Positions 1 through 6,116 of a DNA stretch of 6,618 nt are shown one piece after another. The stretch's first letter is position 1. Every line of letters begins with the position of its first letter. The notes below the pieces were generated by a model. That model searched no databases, was not told where the DNA came from, and was given only the letters and a program-made list of their open reading frames with translations. The translations under genes and the position numbers were made by a program. This DNA is from an uncultured Bacteroidota bacterium (GTDB lineage Bacteria > Bacteroidota > Bacteroidia > Chitinophagales > Chitinophagaceae), in assembly GCA_903851455.1 (NCBI GenBank), contig CAINOM010000160.1:1-6618 (forward strand). The letters run 5' to 3'.

Positions 1-1
1 A

Positions 2-484
2 AATAAAATTATTGCCTATTATGATAACAAATGCGCAGATCTGATGACACTGGCTGAGAATATGGTGATAAAGGAGAACTATGAAGATGCACTAGGTATT
101 CTCATGAGTATTCCGATAGAGGCAAAATCTTGTTACAAAACAGCCCAGGCGAAGTCAAACGATGTGTATAAGGCCTATCAGGATAAATACTGCCAAACGC
201 TAATTCTCAACGCAAAAACAAGAATAGCGGCTACTCAATATAATGAAGCACTTGACCTGCTCGGCCAAGTCGATCCGTTGTCGGTATGCAGCGGCGAAGC
301 AAAAGAGCTGATCAAGGAAACTGCAACAAAAGTAACAGCGCAACAAAAGAAAGAATGGGATTTAGCTCTTAAAGTTTATGATGATAGTATAGCGATGGAG
401 AAATTTCGGATAAATGCTATTAAAGAGATAGCAATAGCGATATACAAAAAAAGTAATACCCGTGCGCGCCGCACCAAGGACTAA
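2..484 (+). CDS. Uncharacterised helical TPR-like repeat protein, C-terminal part (5' end outside window)
   Basis: The frame is open from the left edge through an internal ATG at 44 to TAA at 482-484, so the true start lies upstream and 160 codons are visible. No stop separates the edge from position 44, and the upstream residues (NKIIAYYDNKCADLM) fit the rest of the protein. The visible part is almost entirely charged, amphipathic helix. It contains two similar units, each with a Y-x-EAL/EDAL core, then IP or DP, a cysteine about seven residues later and an alanine-rich helix (roughly 63-150 and 235-325 in DNA coordinates). This resembles tetratricopeptide-like helix pairs. The final part (KKEWDLALKVYDD, then a Lys/Arg-rich tail) resembles the ends of hypothetical Bacteroidota proteins I have seen, but I know no function. 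No membrane segment is visible. The region is A+T-richer than its neighbours (about one third G+C in the first 60 bases). The gene converges on kup with 37 bases between stops. Confidence 0.75.
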   Translation, partial: NKIIAYYDNKCADLMTLAENMVIKENYEDALGILMSIPIEAKSCYKTAQAKSNDVYKAYQDKYCQTLILNAKTRIAATQYNEALDLLGQVDPLSVCSGEAKELIKETATKVTAQQKKEWDLALKVYDDSIAMEKFRINAIKEIAIAIYKKSNTRARRTKD

Positions 485-521
485 TCAAAGTTCATTAGAG
501 TTATTCAAGCTGAAAACATAT

Positions 522-2516
522 TCACAAGCGCTCCCCTTTAGGGGCAGGGGGGTAACTCTCTATCCGTTTCAAATTATAATCCGGTATCGCAGATACGATA
601 ATAGGATATTTTTCCAGCGTCACGTCGGACGGATCGAGGCCGAAACCGCGCTCTTCTGAAAGGCTGATCTTTTTGAGTATGAAGTAGCCGCGCATCATGA
701 GGCGCTCCCACATGGGCAGTGAATTGTCGCGGGAAAGGAATTTCTCCATTACGATGAACCGGAAATCGCCCACCACATTATTCTTGCTCAGCGATTCGTA
801 GCGGCTCACCACATTCACTTCCTTGTTCTGCACCATCTCCTCTACCACCTTCCGGAACATATACTGTATCCTGTGGTCCATCCGGAAGCCGAGCCTGAAC
901 TCTACGCGGATGATCTCGTTCGGCACTATCGTCTGCACGGAGTATTCTGTAGTATACGGATCGTCCAATACATCAACGTGCACAAACCAATAGATATCGG
1001 CCCGCTTTGGTTTGCGGTAAAGTATCGAGTAGATCACCTTGTGCTCTATTTCCTTGGGATTATTGGCGCTGGTGAGGTACACAAGGTGCGTGGCGTACTT
1101 GGTAATAGTACTGTCATTACTTAATTCCTGGATGATGGGCACATAATTGTCCAGCCGCACAAACTCTACATAGCGGTTCTTGATCTTCCGCGATTTATAC
1201 CACACGATCATGGTCATGAAGAGCCCTCCGGCTACCACCAGGGTCACTACCCCACCCTCCACAAATTTCTCAATGAGGTTGGCCCATAGGAACGAGAACT
1301 CAATGGTGAGGTATACGACCAGGTACAAGGCTATCCATATGATGGGTACCCTTCTTACAAACAAGTAGTAGGAAAACAGGCAGGACGTCATGATCATGCA
1401 AATAGTGATAGACAGGCCGTAGGCTGCTTCCATATTTGATGACTTCTGAAAATAAAGCGTAATGGCGCTGCACCCCACCCACAATAACAGGTTGATGCCG
1501 GGTATAAAAGACTGGCCGCGCTCTATTGTGGGATAGTTGATCTTCATCTTCGGCCACAAATTCAGTTTCATGGCCTCACTGATCAGCGTAAAGGAACCTG
1601 ATATAAGCGCCTGGCTGGCAATGATGGCCGCCACAGTGGCAATGATAATGCCCGGCAAAATAAACCAGTTGGGCATAAGCTCATAGAAAGGATTCCTCGC
1701 TGCAGAATGCCAAACCTCATGCTTTATGGTAAGCAGGAAAGCCCCCTGTCCAAGGTAGTTGAGTATAAGACACGTCTTCACAAAAACCCACGATACCCGG
1801 ATATTGCCGCGACCACAATGGCCAAGGTCGGAATAAAGGGCCTCGGCCCCCGTGGTACAGAGGAAGACCGCCCCTAGTATCCAGAAGCCCTTGGGATACA
1901 TGGTCAGCACCTTTATGGCAAACCACGGATTCAATGCCTGGAATATCCGCCAGTCGTTGGCCACCGACAGCTGATGCAAGCCGAGCACGGCCAGCATCAA
2001 AAACCAGACGAACATGATAGGGCCAAAGGCGTTGCCGATGGATGTGGTACCAAATTGCTGAAAAAAGAACAGCAAGGTAATAATACCAATGACGATATAA
2101 ACGATGCTTAATGTGGTTATGTGCTCGAATATGGGGATATTACGCAGTCCCTCAATGGCCGATGTTACAGAGATAGGCGGCGTTATCATGCCGTCTGCCA
2201 GCAGCGCAGCACCTCCTATCATGGCCGGAAACACAGTCCATTTGCCATGCCTGCGCACCAGTGCATATAAAGAGAATATACCACCCTCACCCTTGTTATC
2301 GGCTTTGAGCGTAAGCATTACATACTTTACAGTGGTTTGCAAAGTAAGCGTCCAGATAATGCAGGAAAGGGCGCCTGTGATCAGGAACTCATTTATTTCC
2401 TTGCCATTACAAATGGCGTTCATTACATATAAAGGCGAGGTGCCAATATCTCCATAAATTATGCCCAGCGCTATTAAAAGACCAGCCAGGGATACTTTAT
2501 TCAGGTTCTTTGCCAA
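522..2516 (-). CDS. kup: KUP-family potassium uptake transporter
   Basis: This is a 664-residue inner-membrane K+ transporter of the KUP/HAK/KT family, which imports potassium by proton symport. The family signature GDIGTSPLY is at residues 22-30; D23 matches the acidic residue important for proton-coupled uptake in characterised homologues. KGEGG (75-79), ADGMITPP (107-114) and TGAEALYSDLGH follow in the usual order. About twelve hydrophobic segments fill the first 438 residues. Residues 439-664 form the cytoplasmic C-terminal domain; E. coli Kup is 622 residues, so this is a somewhat long member. The start is TTG at 2516-2514: an in-frame TAA (2522-2520) lies just upstream, and the next ATG (residue 32) falls after the signature motif, so TTG is the only sensible start. 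The final residues (PPAPKGERL) are encoded by a G/C-run repeat and are probably not ancestral. The gene is monocistronic, divergent from a secreted-protein gene, with a good promoter upstream. Identification is firm. Confidence 0.96.
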   Translation of the reverse strand: MAKNLNKVSLAGLLIALGIIYGDIGTSPLYVMNAICNGKEINEFLITGALSCIIWTLTLQTTVKYVMLTLKADNKGEGGIFSLYALVRRHGKWTVFPAMIGGAALLADGMITPPISVTSAIEGLRNIPIFEHITTLSIVYIVIGIITLLFFFQQFGTTSIGNAFGPIMFVWFLMLAVLGLHQLSVANDWRIFQALNPWFAIKVLTMYPKGFWILGAVFLCTTGAEALYSDLGHCGRGNIRVSWVFVKTCLILNYLGQGAFLLTIKHEVWHSAARNPFYELMPNWFILPGIIIATVAAIIASQALISGSFTLISEAMKLNLWPKMKINYPTIERGQSFIPGINLLLWVGCSAITLYFQKSSNMEAAYGLSITICMIMTSCLFSYYLFVRRVPIIWIALYLVVYLTIEFSFLWANLIEKFVEGGVVTLVVAGGLFMTMIVWYKSRKIKNRYVEFVRLDNYVPIIQELSNDSTITKYATHLVYLTSANNPKEIEHKVIYSILYRKPKRADIYWFVHVDVLDDPYTTEYSVQTIVPNEIIRVEFRLGFRMDHRIQYMFRKVVEEMVQNKEVNVVSRYESLSKNNVVGDFRFIVMEKFLSRDNSLPMWERLMMRGYFILKKISLSEERGFGLDPSDVTLEKYPIIVSAIPDYNLKRIESYPPAPKGERL
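531..552. repeat. G/C-run inverted-repeat element at the kup 3' end
   Basis: On the plus strand this reads CTCCCCTTTA then GGGGCAGGGGGG. CCCC (533-536) and GGGG (541-544) can form a 4-bp hairpin with a TTTA loop, followed by a second G-run. From memory, short elements of this CCCCTAAAGGGG type recur between genes in many Bacteroidota genomes; there is only one copy in this window, so dispersed-repeat status is inferred. It lies inside the kup reading frame, just before the stop, in the gap-like zone between two convergent genes. It could also act as a weak terminator or fold as a G-rich structure, but there is no T-run on either strand. Confidence 0.5.
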
Positions 2517-2550
2517 AGCTTAGTAATTCTGTTTATTGTACAAGCAGGTG

Positions 2551-2582
2551 CAAAGTTAGTCTTATTGATGGGCAAATTTCAA
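2551..2582 (-). promoter_or_regulatory. Probable kup promoter, Bacteroidota-type
   Basis: On the minus strand TAACTTTG (2558-2551) matches the Bacteroidota -7 consensus TAnnTTTG exactly. A TTG (2582-2580) lies 21 bases upstream, in the place of the -33 element. The -7 box ends 34 bases before the TTG start codon, implying a 5' leader of about 30 bases. No Shine-Dalgarno sequence is visible in the leader, which is usual for this phylum. Confidence 0.6.
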
Positions 2583-2610
2583 TTTCCTTCCTTTTTACCT
2601 AATTGCAAAG

Positions 2611-2618
2611 TATATTCG
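2611..2618 (+). promoter_or_regulatory. Possible -7 promoter element for the secreted-protein gene
   Basis: TATATTCG, followed by CA, differs at one position from the Bacteroidota -7 consensus TAnnTTTG. It sits 16 bases before the ATG, which would give a very short leader. I see no good TTG/TTTG at the expected distance upstream, so the call rests on the -7 box and its position alone. It lies about 50 bases from the divergent kup -7 box. Confidence 0.35.
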
Positions 2619-2634
2619 CAAAAAAGAGCGTGCC

Positions 2635-3021
2635 ATGAGATTATTACAAACATTAATGCTTATCTGCTTTTCCCTGGCCGTTAAAGCACAGGATATCACC
2701 TTCGCGCTTACCCATACCGGCGCAAAGAAGTGGGTGGGCGTGGATAAGACTAGCACGTTGAACGGGCTCAGAAGCACAAATCTTGTTTTTCATAGCAACC
2801 ATAAAGCAGATATCGTACCTGTAAATTCACATAAGAAACAAGTAACTACAGACTGGCAGCTGATCAGCGGCGAAACTACCCACGACGATAACATCGTTAT
2901 AAGAATAGCCGATATAGAATATAACGTTGTTTTTGCGAAGACCTCTAATGGCGCCGATTTTATAACGTTGAGCTGGGTGAAAAATGACAAGGTAATGTCC
3001 CGGTCCTACTATTCGGAATAG
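2635..3021 (+). CDS. Small secreted protein of unknown function, possibly lipocalin-like
   Basis: A 128-residue protein with a clear Sec signal peptide: R2, a hydrophobic core LLQTLMLICFSLAV (3-16), and a type I cleavage site V-K-A|Q after residue 18. C11 is not in a lipobox, so it is unlikely to be a lipoprotein. The mature part, about 110 residues, alternates short hydrophobic stretches with polar turns (KKWVGVDK, TNLVFHSN, TTDWQLISGE, NIVIRIADIEYNVVF, DFITLSWVKNDK), as expected of a beta-barrel or sandwich. The order (early W, a central W-x-L followed by an xIVIRI strand, an ITLSW strand near the end, final YY) recalls short lipocalin-like proteins of Bacteroidota; this is a fold guess only. 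The mature protein has no cysteine, and I see no catalytic motif. It starts at ATG with no Shine-Dalgarno and is divergent from kup by 118 bases. It is probably periplasmic or exported. Confidence 0.75.
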   Translation: MRLLQTLMLICFSLAVKAQDITFALTHTGAKKWVGVDKTSTLNGLRSTNLVFHSNHKADIVPVNSHKKQVTTDWQLISGETTHDDNIVIRIADIEYNVVFAKTSNGADFITLSWVKNDKVMSRSYYSE

Positions 3022-3117
3022 GCCTTTCTTCATTGCACAATGCAGTATCTTATTTTCTTCACTTCGTTTATCGGCAAGCCGGAATAACAATAATAAATAC
3101 GGCCATCATTAATCCTG

Positions 3118-3149
3118 TTGCCAAAACTCGAATTGTAATACTACTTTTA
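3118..3149 (+). promoter_or_regulatory. Probable panB promoter, Bacteroidota-type
   Basis: TACTTTTA (3142-3149) matches seven of the eight positions of the form TAnnTTTG (final A instead of G). A TTG at 3118-3120 lies 21 bases upstream, the same spacing as at kup. The box ends 35 bases before the panB ATG at 3185. The rest of the 3022-3172 gap shows only weak short inverted repeats and no convincing terminator. Confidence 0.45.
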
Positions 3150-3184
3150 CACCTCACAAAAACAGCCCTGAATTGGGTTTGGCT

Positions 3185-4003
3185 ATGTCAACAGCACAAG
3201 GAGAAATAAAAAGGGTTACCACGCATACATTACAATCAATGAAACTGCACGGGGAAAAGATCAGTATGCTCACCGCATATGATTTTTCTATGGCCCGTAT
3301 ATTCGATGATGCAGGTATTGATGTGATACTCGTGGGCGATTCGGCATCCAATGTTATGGCGGGGCACGAGACCACCCTCCCTATAACGCTCGACCAGATG
3401 ATCTACCACGCGCAAAGCGTGGTACGCGCCTGCCAGCGGTGCCTTGTCATTGTGGATCTACCTTTTGGTTCTTACCAGGGAAACAGTAAAGAAGCGCTGC
3501 ATTCTGCCATCCGCATCATGAAGGAAGCAGGAGCACATGGGATAAAGCTGGAAGGCGGAGAAGAAGTATGTGAGTCTATAAAGCGCATAGTGGGCGCAGG
3601 TGTACCGGTAATGGGACACCTGGGGCTTACGCCGCAGTCTATTTATAAATTTGGCACCTACACGGTGCGCGCAAAAGAAGAGGAAGAAGCGGAAACGCTG
3701 ATCAACAACGCCCGCCTGCTGCAGGAGGCCGGTTGCTTCTCAGTTGTTCTCGAAAAAATACCCGCATCGCTGGGCACAGAGGTAGCACAGCTGCTGAAAA
3801 TACCGATCATAGGCATAGGCGCCGGTGGTGGTGCAGACGGACAAGTACTGGTAATGCATGACATGCTGGGCATCAATAAAAATTTCTCTCCTCGTTTCCT
3901 GCGTAGATATTTAAACCTTTACGAAGAAATATCAGGAGCTACCAGGCAATATATCAAGGATATTAAGAGCAGGGATTTCCCCAACGAAAAAGAGCAGTAT
4001 TAA
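3185..4003 (+). CDS. panB: 3-methyl-2-oxobutanoate hydroxymethyltransferase (ketopantoate hydroxymethyltransferase)
   Basis: PanB transfers a one-carbon unit from 5,10-methylenetetrahydrofolate to 2-oxoisovalerate, giving ketopantoate, the first committed step to pantothenate and CoA. It is a cytoplasmic, Mg2+-dependent TIM-barrel enzyme, usually decameric. All landmark residues are present: the metal ligands D52 (ILVGDS) and D91 (VDLPFGSYQ), substrate-contacting K121 and E123 (IKLEGG), H145 (GHLGLTPQ), catalytic E190 (VLEKIP) and the glycine-rich IGIGAGGG loop. Its 272 residues are close to the family length. I place the start at ATG 3185 rather than the in-frame TTG at 3173, because [14 protein letters not shown] matches the usual beginning of Bacteroidota PanB and the extra four residues add nothing. 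The C-terminus ([10 protein letters not shown]) is also typical. panC and panD are not in the window. A yggS-type gene follows after 78 bases on the same strand. Confidence 0.97.
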   Translation: MSTAQGEIKRVTTHTLQSMKLHGEKISMLTAYDFSMARIFDDAGIDVILVGDSASNVMAGHETTLPITLDQMIYHAQSVVRACQRCLVIVDLPFGSYQGNSKEALHSAIRIMKEAGAHGIKLEGGEEVCESIKRIVGAGVPVMGHLGLTPQSIYKFGTYTVRAKEEEEAETLINNARLLQEAGCFSVVLEKIPASLGTEVAQLLKIPIIGIGAGGGADGQVLVMHDMLGINKNFSPRFLRRYLNLYEEISGATRQYIKDIKSRDFPNEKEQY

Positions 4004-4013
4004 TCCTCTCCTG

Positions 4014-4034
4014 CACACCCGCATAGCGTGTGTG
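4014..4034 (+). other. Hairpin between panB and the yggS-type gene
   Basis: CACAC (4014-4018) and CGC (4020-4022) pair with GCG (4026-4028) and GTGTG (4030-4034). This gives an 8-bp stem with one C/T mismatch and an ATA loop, 10 bases after the panB stop. No T-run follows (the next bases are AGGTCGAAAGG), so it is a poor classical rho-independent terminator. It might slow transcription, protect the panB mRNA 3' end, or be incidental. Whether it separates the two genes into different transcripts cannot be told from sequence. Confidence 0.4.
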
Positions 4035-4081
4035 AGGTCGAAAGGATCGTGTGAATTGCACGGCATGACAACTTTAGAATA

Positions 4082-4750
4082 ATGAATAAGGAAGCCTGGG
4101 AAGAACTTCATGAGGAATTGGCCAGCAAAGGGGTGACACTGGTTGCTGTATCCAAGACAAAACCGGCAGGCGAAATTCAGGCTCTTTACGATCTTGGCCA
4201 GCGGCACTTTGGCGAAAACTACGTGCAGGAACTCGTGGAGAAACAGGCCGAACTCCCCGCAGACATACGCTGGCACTACATCGGCCACTTACAAAGTAAC
4301 AAAGTAAAAGACATGGCGGCGTTCGTCCACCTCATCCATGCAGTGGACAGTTTTAAGTTATTGACCGAGATCAATAAACAGGGTTTGAAGAACAGTCGCG
4401 TCATTGATGTGCTCTTACAAATGCATATAGCTGACGAAGAGACAAAGTTCGGCCTTGATGAAAACGAGATCACTACCCTGCTGAAGCAGTATGACGATCA
4501 GAAGGACGCCCTGAAAAATGTGCGCATCTGCGGATTGATGGGCATGGCAACATTTACAGATGACCAAACGAAAGTACGGGCTGAATTTGCGCGACTGCAC
4601 AGTTGTTTCAAGACTCTTGCCGCAACTTCTTTTTCAGGCAAAGAATACTTCTCCATTCGCTCTATGGGCATGAGCGCCGATTACAAAATAGCCATAGAGG
4701 AAGGCAGTACGATGGTGCGTATTGGCAGTATGTTGTTTGGCAGCAGGTAA
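4082..4750 (+). CDS. YggS/PLPBP-family pyridoxal 5'-phosphate homeostasis protein
   Basis: A 222-residue single-domain, fold-type III PLP-binding protein (YggS/PROSC/YBL036C family; E. coli YggS is 234). These proteins bind PLP without a known catalytic reaction and buffer or deliver it; loss perturbs vitamin B6 balance and branched-chain amino acid and keto-acid metabolism. The PLP lysine is K25 in VAVSKTKP. FGENYVQE (43-50), WHYIGHLQSNK (64-74), HAVDS (86-90) and the C-terminal SMGMSADY...VRIG block (194-215), whose small and basic residues hold the phosphate, are all present. The start at ATG 4082 leaves a slightly short N-terminal helix compared with E. coli but keeps all core elements. 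No Shine-Dalgarno is visible. It lies 78 bases downstream of panB, possibly co-transcribed, and its stop is 7 bases from that of the convergent MFS gene. Confidence 0.95.
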   Translation: MNKEAWEELHEELASKGVTLVAVSKTKPAGEIQALYDLGQRHFGENYVQELVEKQAELPADIRWHYIGHLQSNKVKDMAAFVHLIHAVDSFKLLTEINKQGLKNSRVIDVLLQMHIADEETKFGLDENEITTLLKQYDDQKDALKNVRICGLMGMATFTDDQTKVRAEFARLHSCFKTLAATSFSGKEYFSIRSMGMSADYKIAIEEGSTMVRIGSMLFGSR

Positions 4751-4757
4751 GTATGCG

Positions 4758-5984
4758 TCATAGCATAGCACGCCTTTCTTTCATTTCCATAAGCTGCAGC
4801 CACTTGAATCCCGCTGCCCCAACTACGCTGATAGCGCCTATTGTCCACCAGAGCGCAACAAAACCATAATGCTGTGCGATCTGCGATCCTGCAAACGGGC
4901 CCAATACCTGCGCTATAGACCATGCCGCAGTATATAGCCCCGCGTACTGCCCCCGGTTATTAGGTACGGTCCTGTTTATCCAGAAGGAATTCATAAAAGG
5001 CATGGACAGCATTTCGCCGGCTGTAACTATGATCGTTGACAATATAGCCAGCCAATAGGTGCCGGGAACAATATTAAACACCGCAAAAGAAAGCCCCACC
5101 AGCAACGTGCCCATAATGATGTAGCGCATATTCTTCCGTCTCGGCTCCAATGTAAAGACGATAGCCATTTCGAACAGCGCTATGATAAGCCCGTTTAGCG
5201 CCATAATGCAACCTATAAAGAACGGCGTAAGCGACAGGTTCTGCTTGAAGAATACTGGCATGGTGGCAAACAACTGGAAGAAGCAAAAACCAAAAAGTAT
5301 GGTAAGCACAACGAACACCAGGTAAAGCTTGTCTGAAAAGGCAGAGTGCGTCCTTTCCGTTTTCACCCGGTCTTTGTGTGCCGGAGTTTGTTTGTTCCGT
5401 GACGGGTGCAGCACAATTCGCAGTAACACCGCAGCGCCAATATTGGTAAGACCGTCGATCCAGAAAAGCAGGTGGTAATTTCTTGAAGCGATAAACCCGC
5501 CTATAGCGCCGCCAACCGTCCATCCGAGATTTATGGAAAGCCTGTTTAAAGAGTAAGATCGCGTACGGTTCTCCTCCTTACTGTACTGTGCTATGGCCGT
5601 GGCATTGGCCGGGCGAAACGAATCGTTGAGTGTGGCCAATACAAAGACGCAGATACAGATAGCTGTATAATTACTTAACTGCCCCAGGAAAATAAACATG
5701 ATACCGCCGCAAAGCAGCGCGCCGAGCTGCACATTATAAAAGCCAAATTTATCCGTGAGTTTACCACCCAGCATTCCGCCGCATATAGCTCCCATCCCAA
5801 AAACGGACATTACAAGTCCGGCTTTGCCTATAGGGTAATGCTTTGATTCCGTAAGATATAACGTCATGAAAGGCACCACCATGGTACCCGCCCTGTTTAT
5901 CAACATAACCAGCGACAGCCACCATGTAGCAGGCGATAAGCCGCTATATGCACTCCGATATAAATTACCTATGCGTGTGATCAT
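4758..5984 (-). CDS. Major facilitator superfamily transporter, DHA1/MdtH-like
   Basis: A 408-residue inner-membrane protein of usual MFS size with about twelve hydrophobic segments in two halves joined by a charged loop (around residues 195-220, rich in K, R, H and E). The cytoplasmic loop between helices 2 and 3 carries motif A, GGKLTDKFG (73-81), typical of proton-driven antiporters. The first helix contains LINRAGTMVVPFMTLYLT (28-45), a pattern I associate with MdtH-like drug:H+ antiporters and related Bacteroidota MFS proteins. The substrate cannot be read from the sequence; multidrug or metabolite export is the family-based guess. The start is ATG 5984-5982, which keeps a short cytoplasmic N-terminus before helix 1. 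A good promoter lies upstream. The gene runs convergently into the yggS-type gene and is separated by 132 bases from the response regulator gene upstream, so it is probably its own transcript. Confidence 0.92.
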   Translation of the reverse strand: MITRIGNLYRSAYSGLSPATWWLSLVMLINRAGTMVVPFMTLYLTESKHYPIGKAGLVMSVFGMGAICGGMLGGKLTDKFGFYNVQLGALLCGGIMFIFLGQLSNYTAICICVFVLATLNDSFRPANATAIAQYSKEENRTRSYSLNRLSINLGWTVGGAIGGFIASRNYHLLFWIDGLTNIGAAVLLRIVLHPSRNKQTPAHKDRVKTERTHSAFSDKLYLVFVVLTILFGFCFFQLFATMPVFFKQNLSLTPFFIGCIMALNGLIIALFEMAIVFTLEPRRKNMRYIIMGTLLVGLSFAVFNIVPGTYWLAILSTIIVTAGEMLSMPFMNSFWINRTVPNNRGQYAGLYTAAWSIAQVLGPFAGSQIAQHYGFVALWWTIGAISVVGAAGFKWLQLMEMKERRAML

Positions 5985-6025
5985 GAAAAAAAGGTATCCG
6001 AAATGTCGCTAAATACGGATGCCAG

Positions 6026-6057
6026 CAAAAGTAGAAAGTTTATCTGCCTGTCCTAAC
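6026..6057 (-). promoter_or_regulatory. Probable promoter of the MFS transporter gene
   Basis: On the minus strand TACTTTTG (6033-6026) is an exact TAnnTTTG match to the Bacteroidota -7 box. GTTA (6057-6054) lies 20 bases upstream at the -33 position, an imperfect match to TTTG/TTG. The -7 box ends 41 bases before the ATG. The imperfect inverted repeat GGAAACTTTCC (6074-6084) lies just upstream of the -33 region; I do not claim it as an operator. Confidence 0.5.
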
Positions 6058-6116
6058 TTTTCAGACCATGCACGGAAACTTTCCCGAATTTTAACGGAGA
6101 ATAAACAAATCGGCGA

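Noticed and set aside
1300..1926. Open frames of 69-85 codons on the minus strand inside kup, and plus-strand frames at 873-1368 and 2104-2457
   Set aside because: They lie wholly inside the confidently identified kup gene in other frames and give low-complexity or domain-free proteins; they are shadows.
3030..3080. Short inverted repeats CATTG-CA-CAATG and CGGC-AA-GCCG downstream of the secreted-protein gene, as a terminator
   Set aside because: The loops are only two bases and the stems are 4-5 bp with no T-run, so they cannot be supported as terminators.
2790..3090. Minus-strand frames opposite the small secreted-protein gene
   Set aside because: The plus-strand frame has a signal peptide, a sensible start and a -7 box; the opposite frames have none of these.
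3173..3184. TTG at 3173 as the panB start
   Set aside because: It adds only four residues, while ATG 3185 gives the expected PanB N-terminus.
4603..4869. 88-codon plus-strand frame overlapping the end of the yggS-type gene and the MFS gene
   Set aside because: It spans two confidently called genes in other frames and has no recognisable protein features.
5074..5523. 149-codon minus-strand frame inside the MFS gene
   Set aside because: It overlaps the MFS coding frame on the same strand, its translation is rich in R, Y, H and C with no domain pattern, and the MFS frame has clear motifs.
6074..6084. GGAAACTTTCC near-palindrome upstream of the MFS promoter, as an operator or as the terminator of the response regulator gene
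   Set aside because: It is only 5 bp per arm with a single central base, has no T-run and no repeated half-sites nearby; this is too little to support either role.
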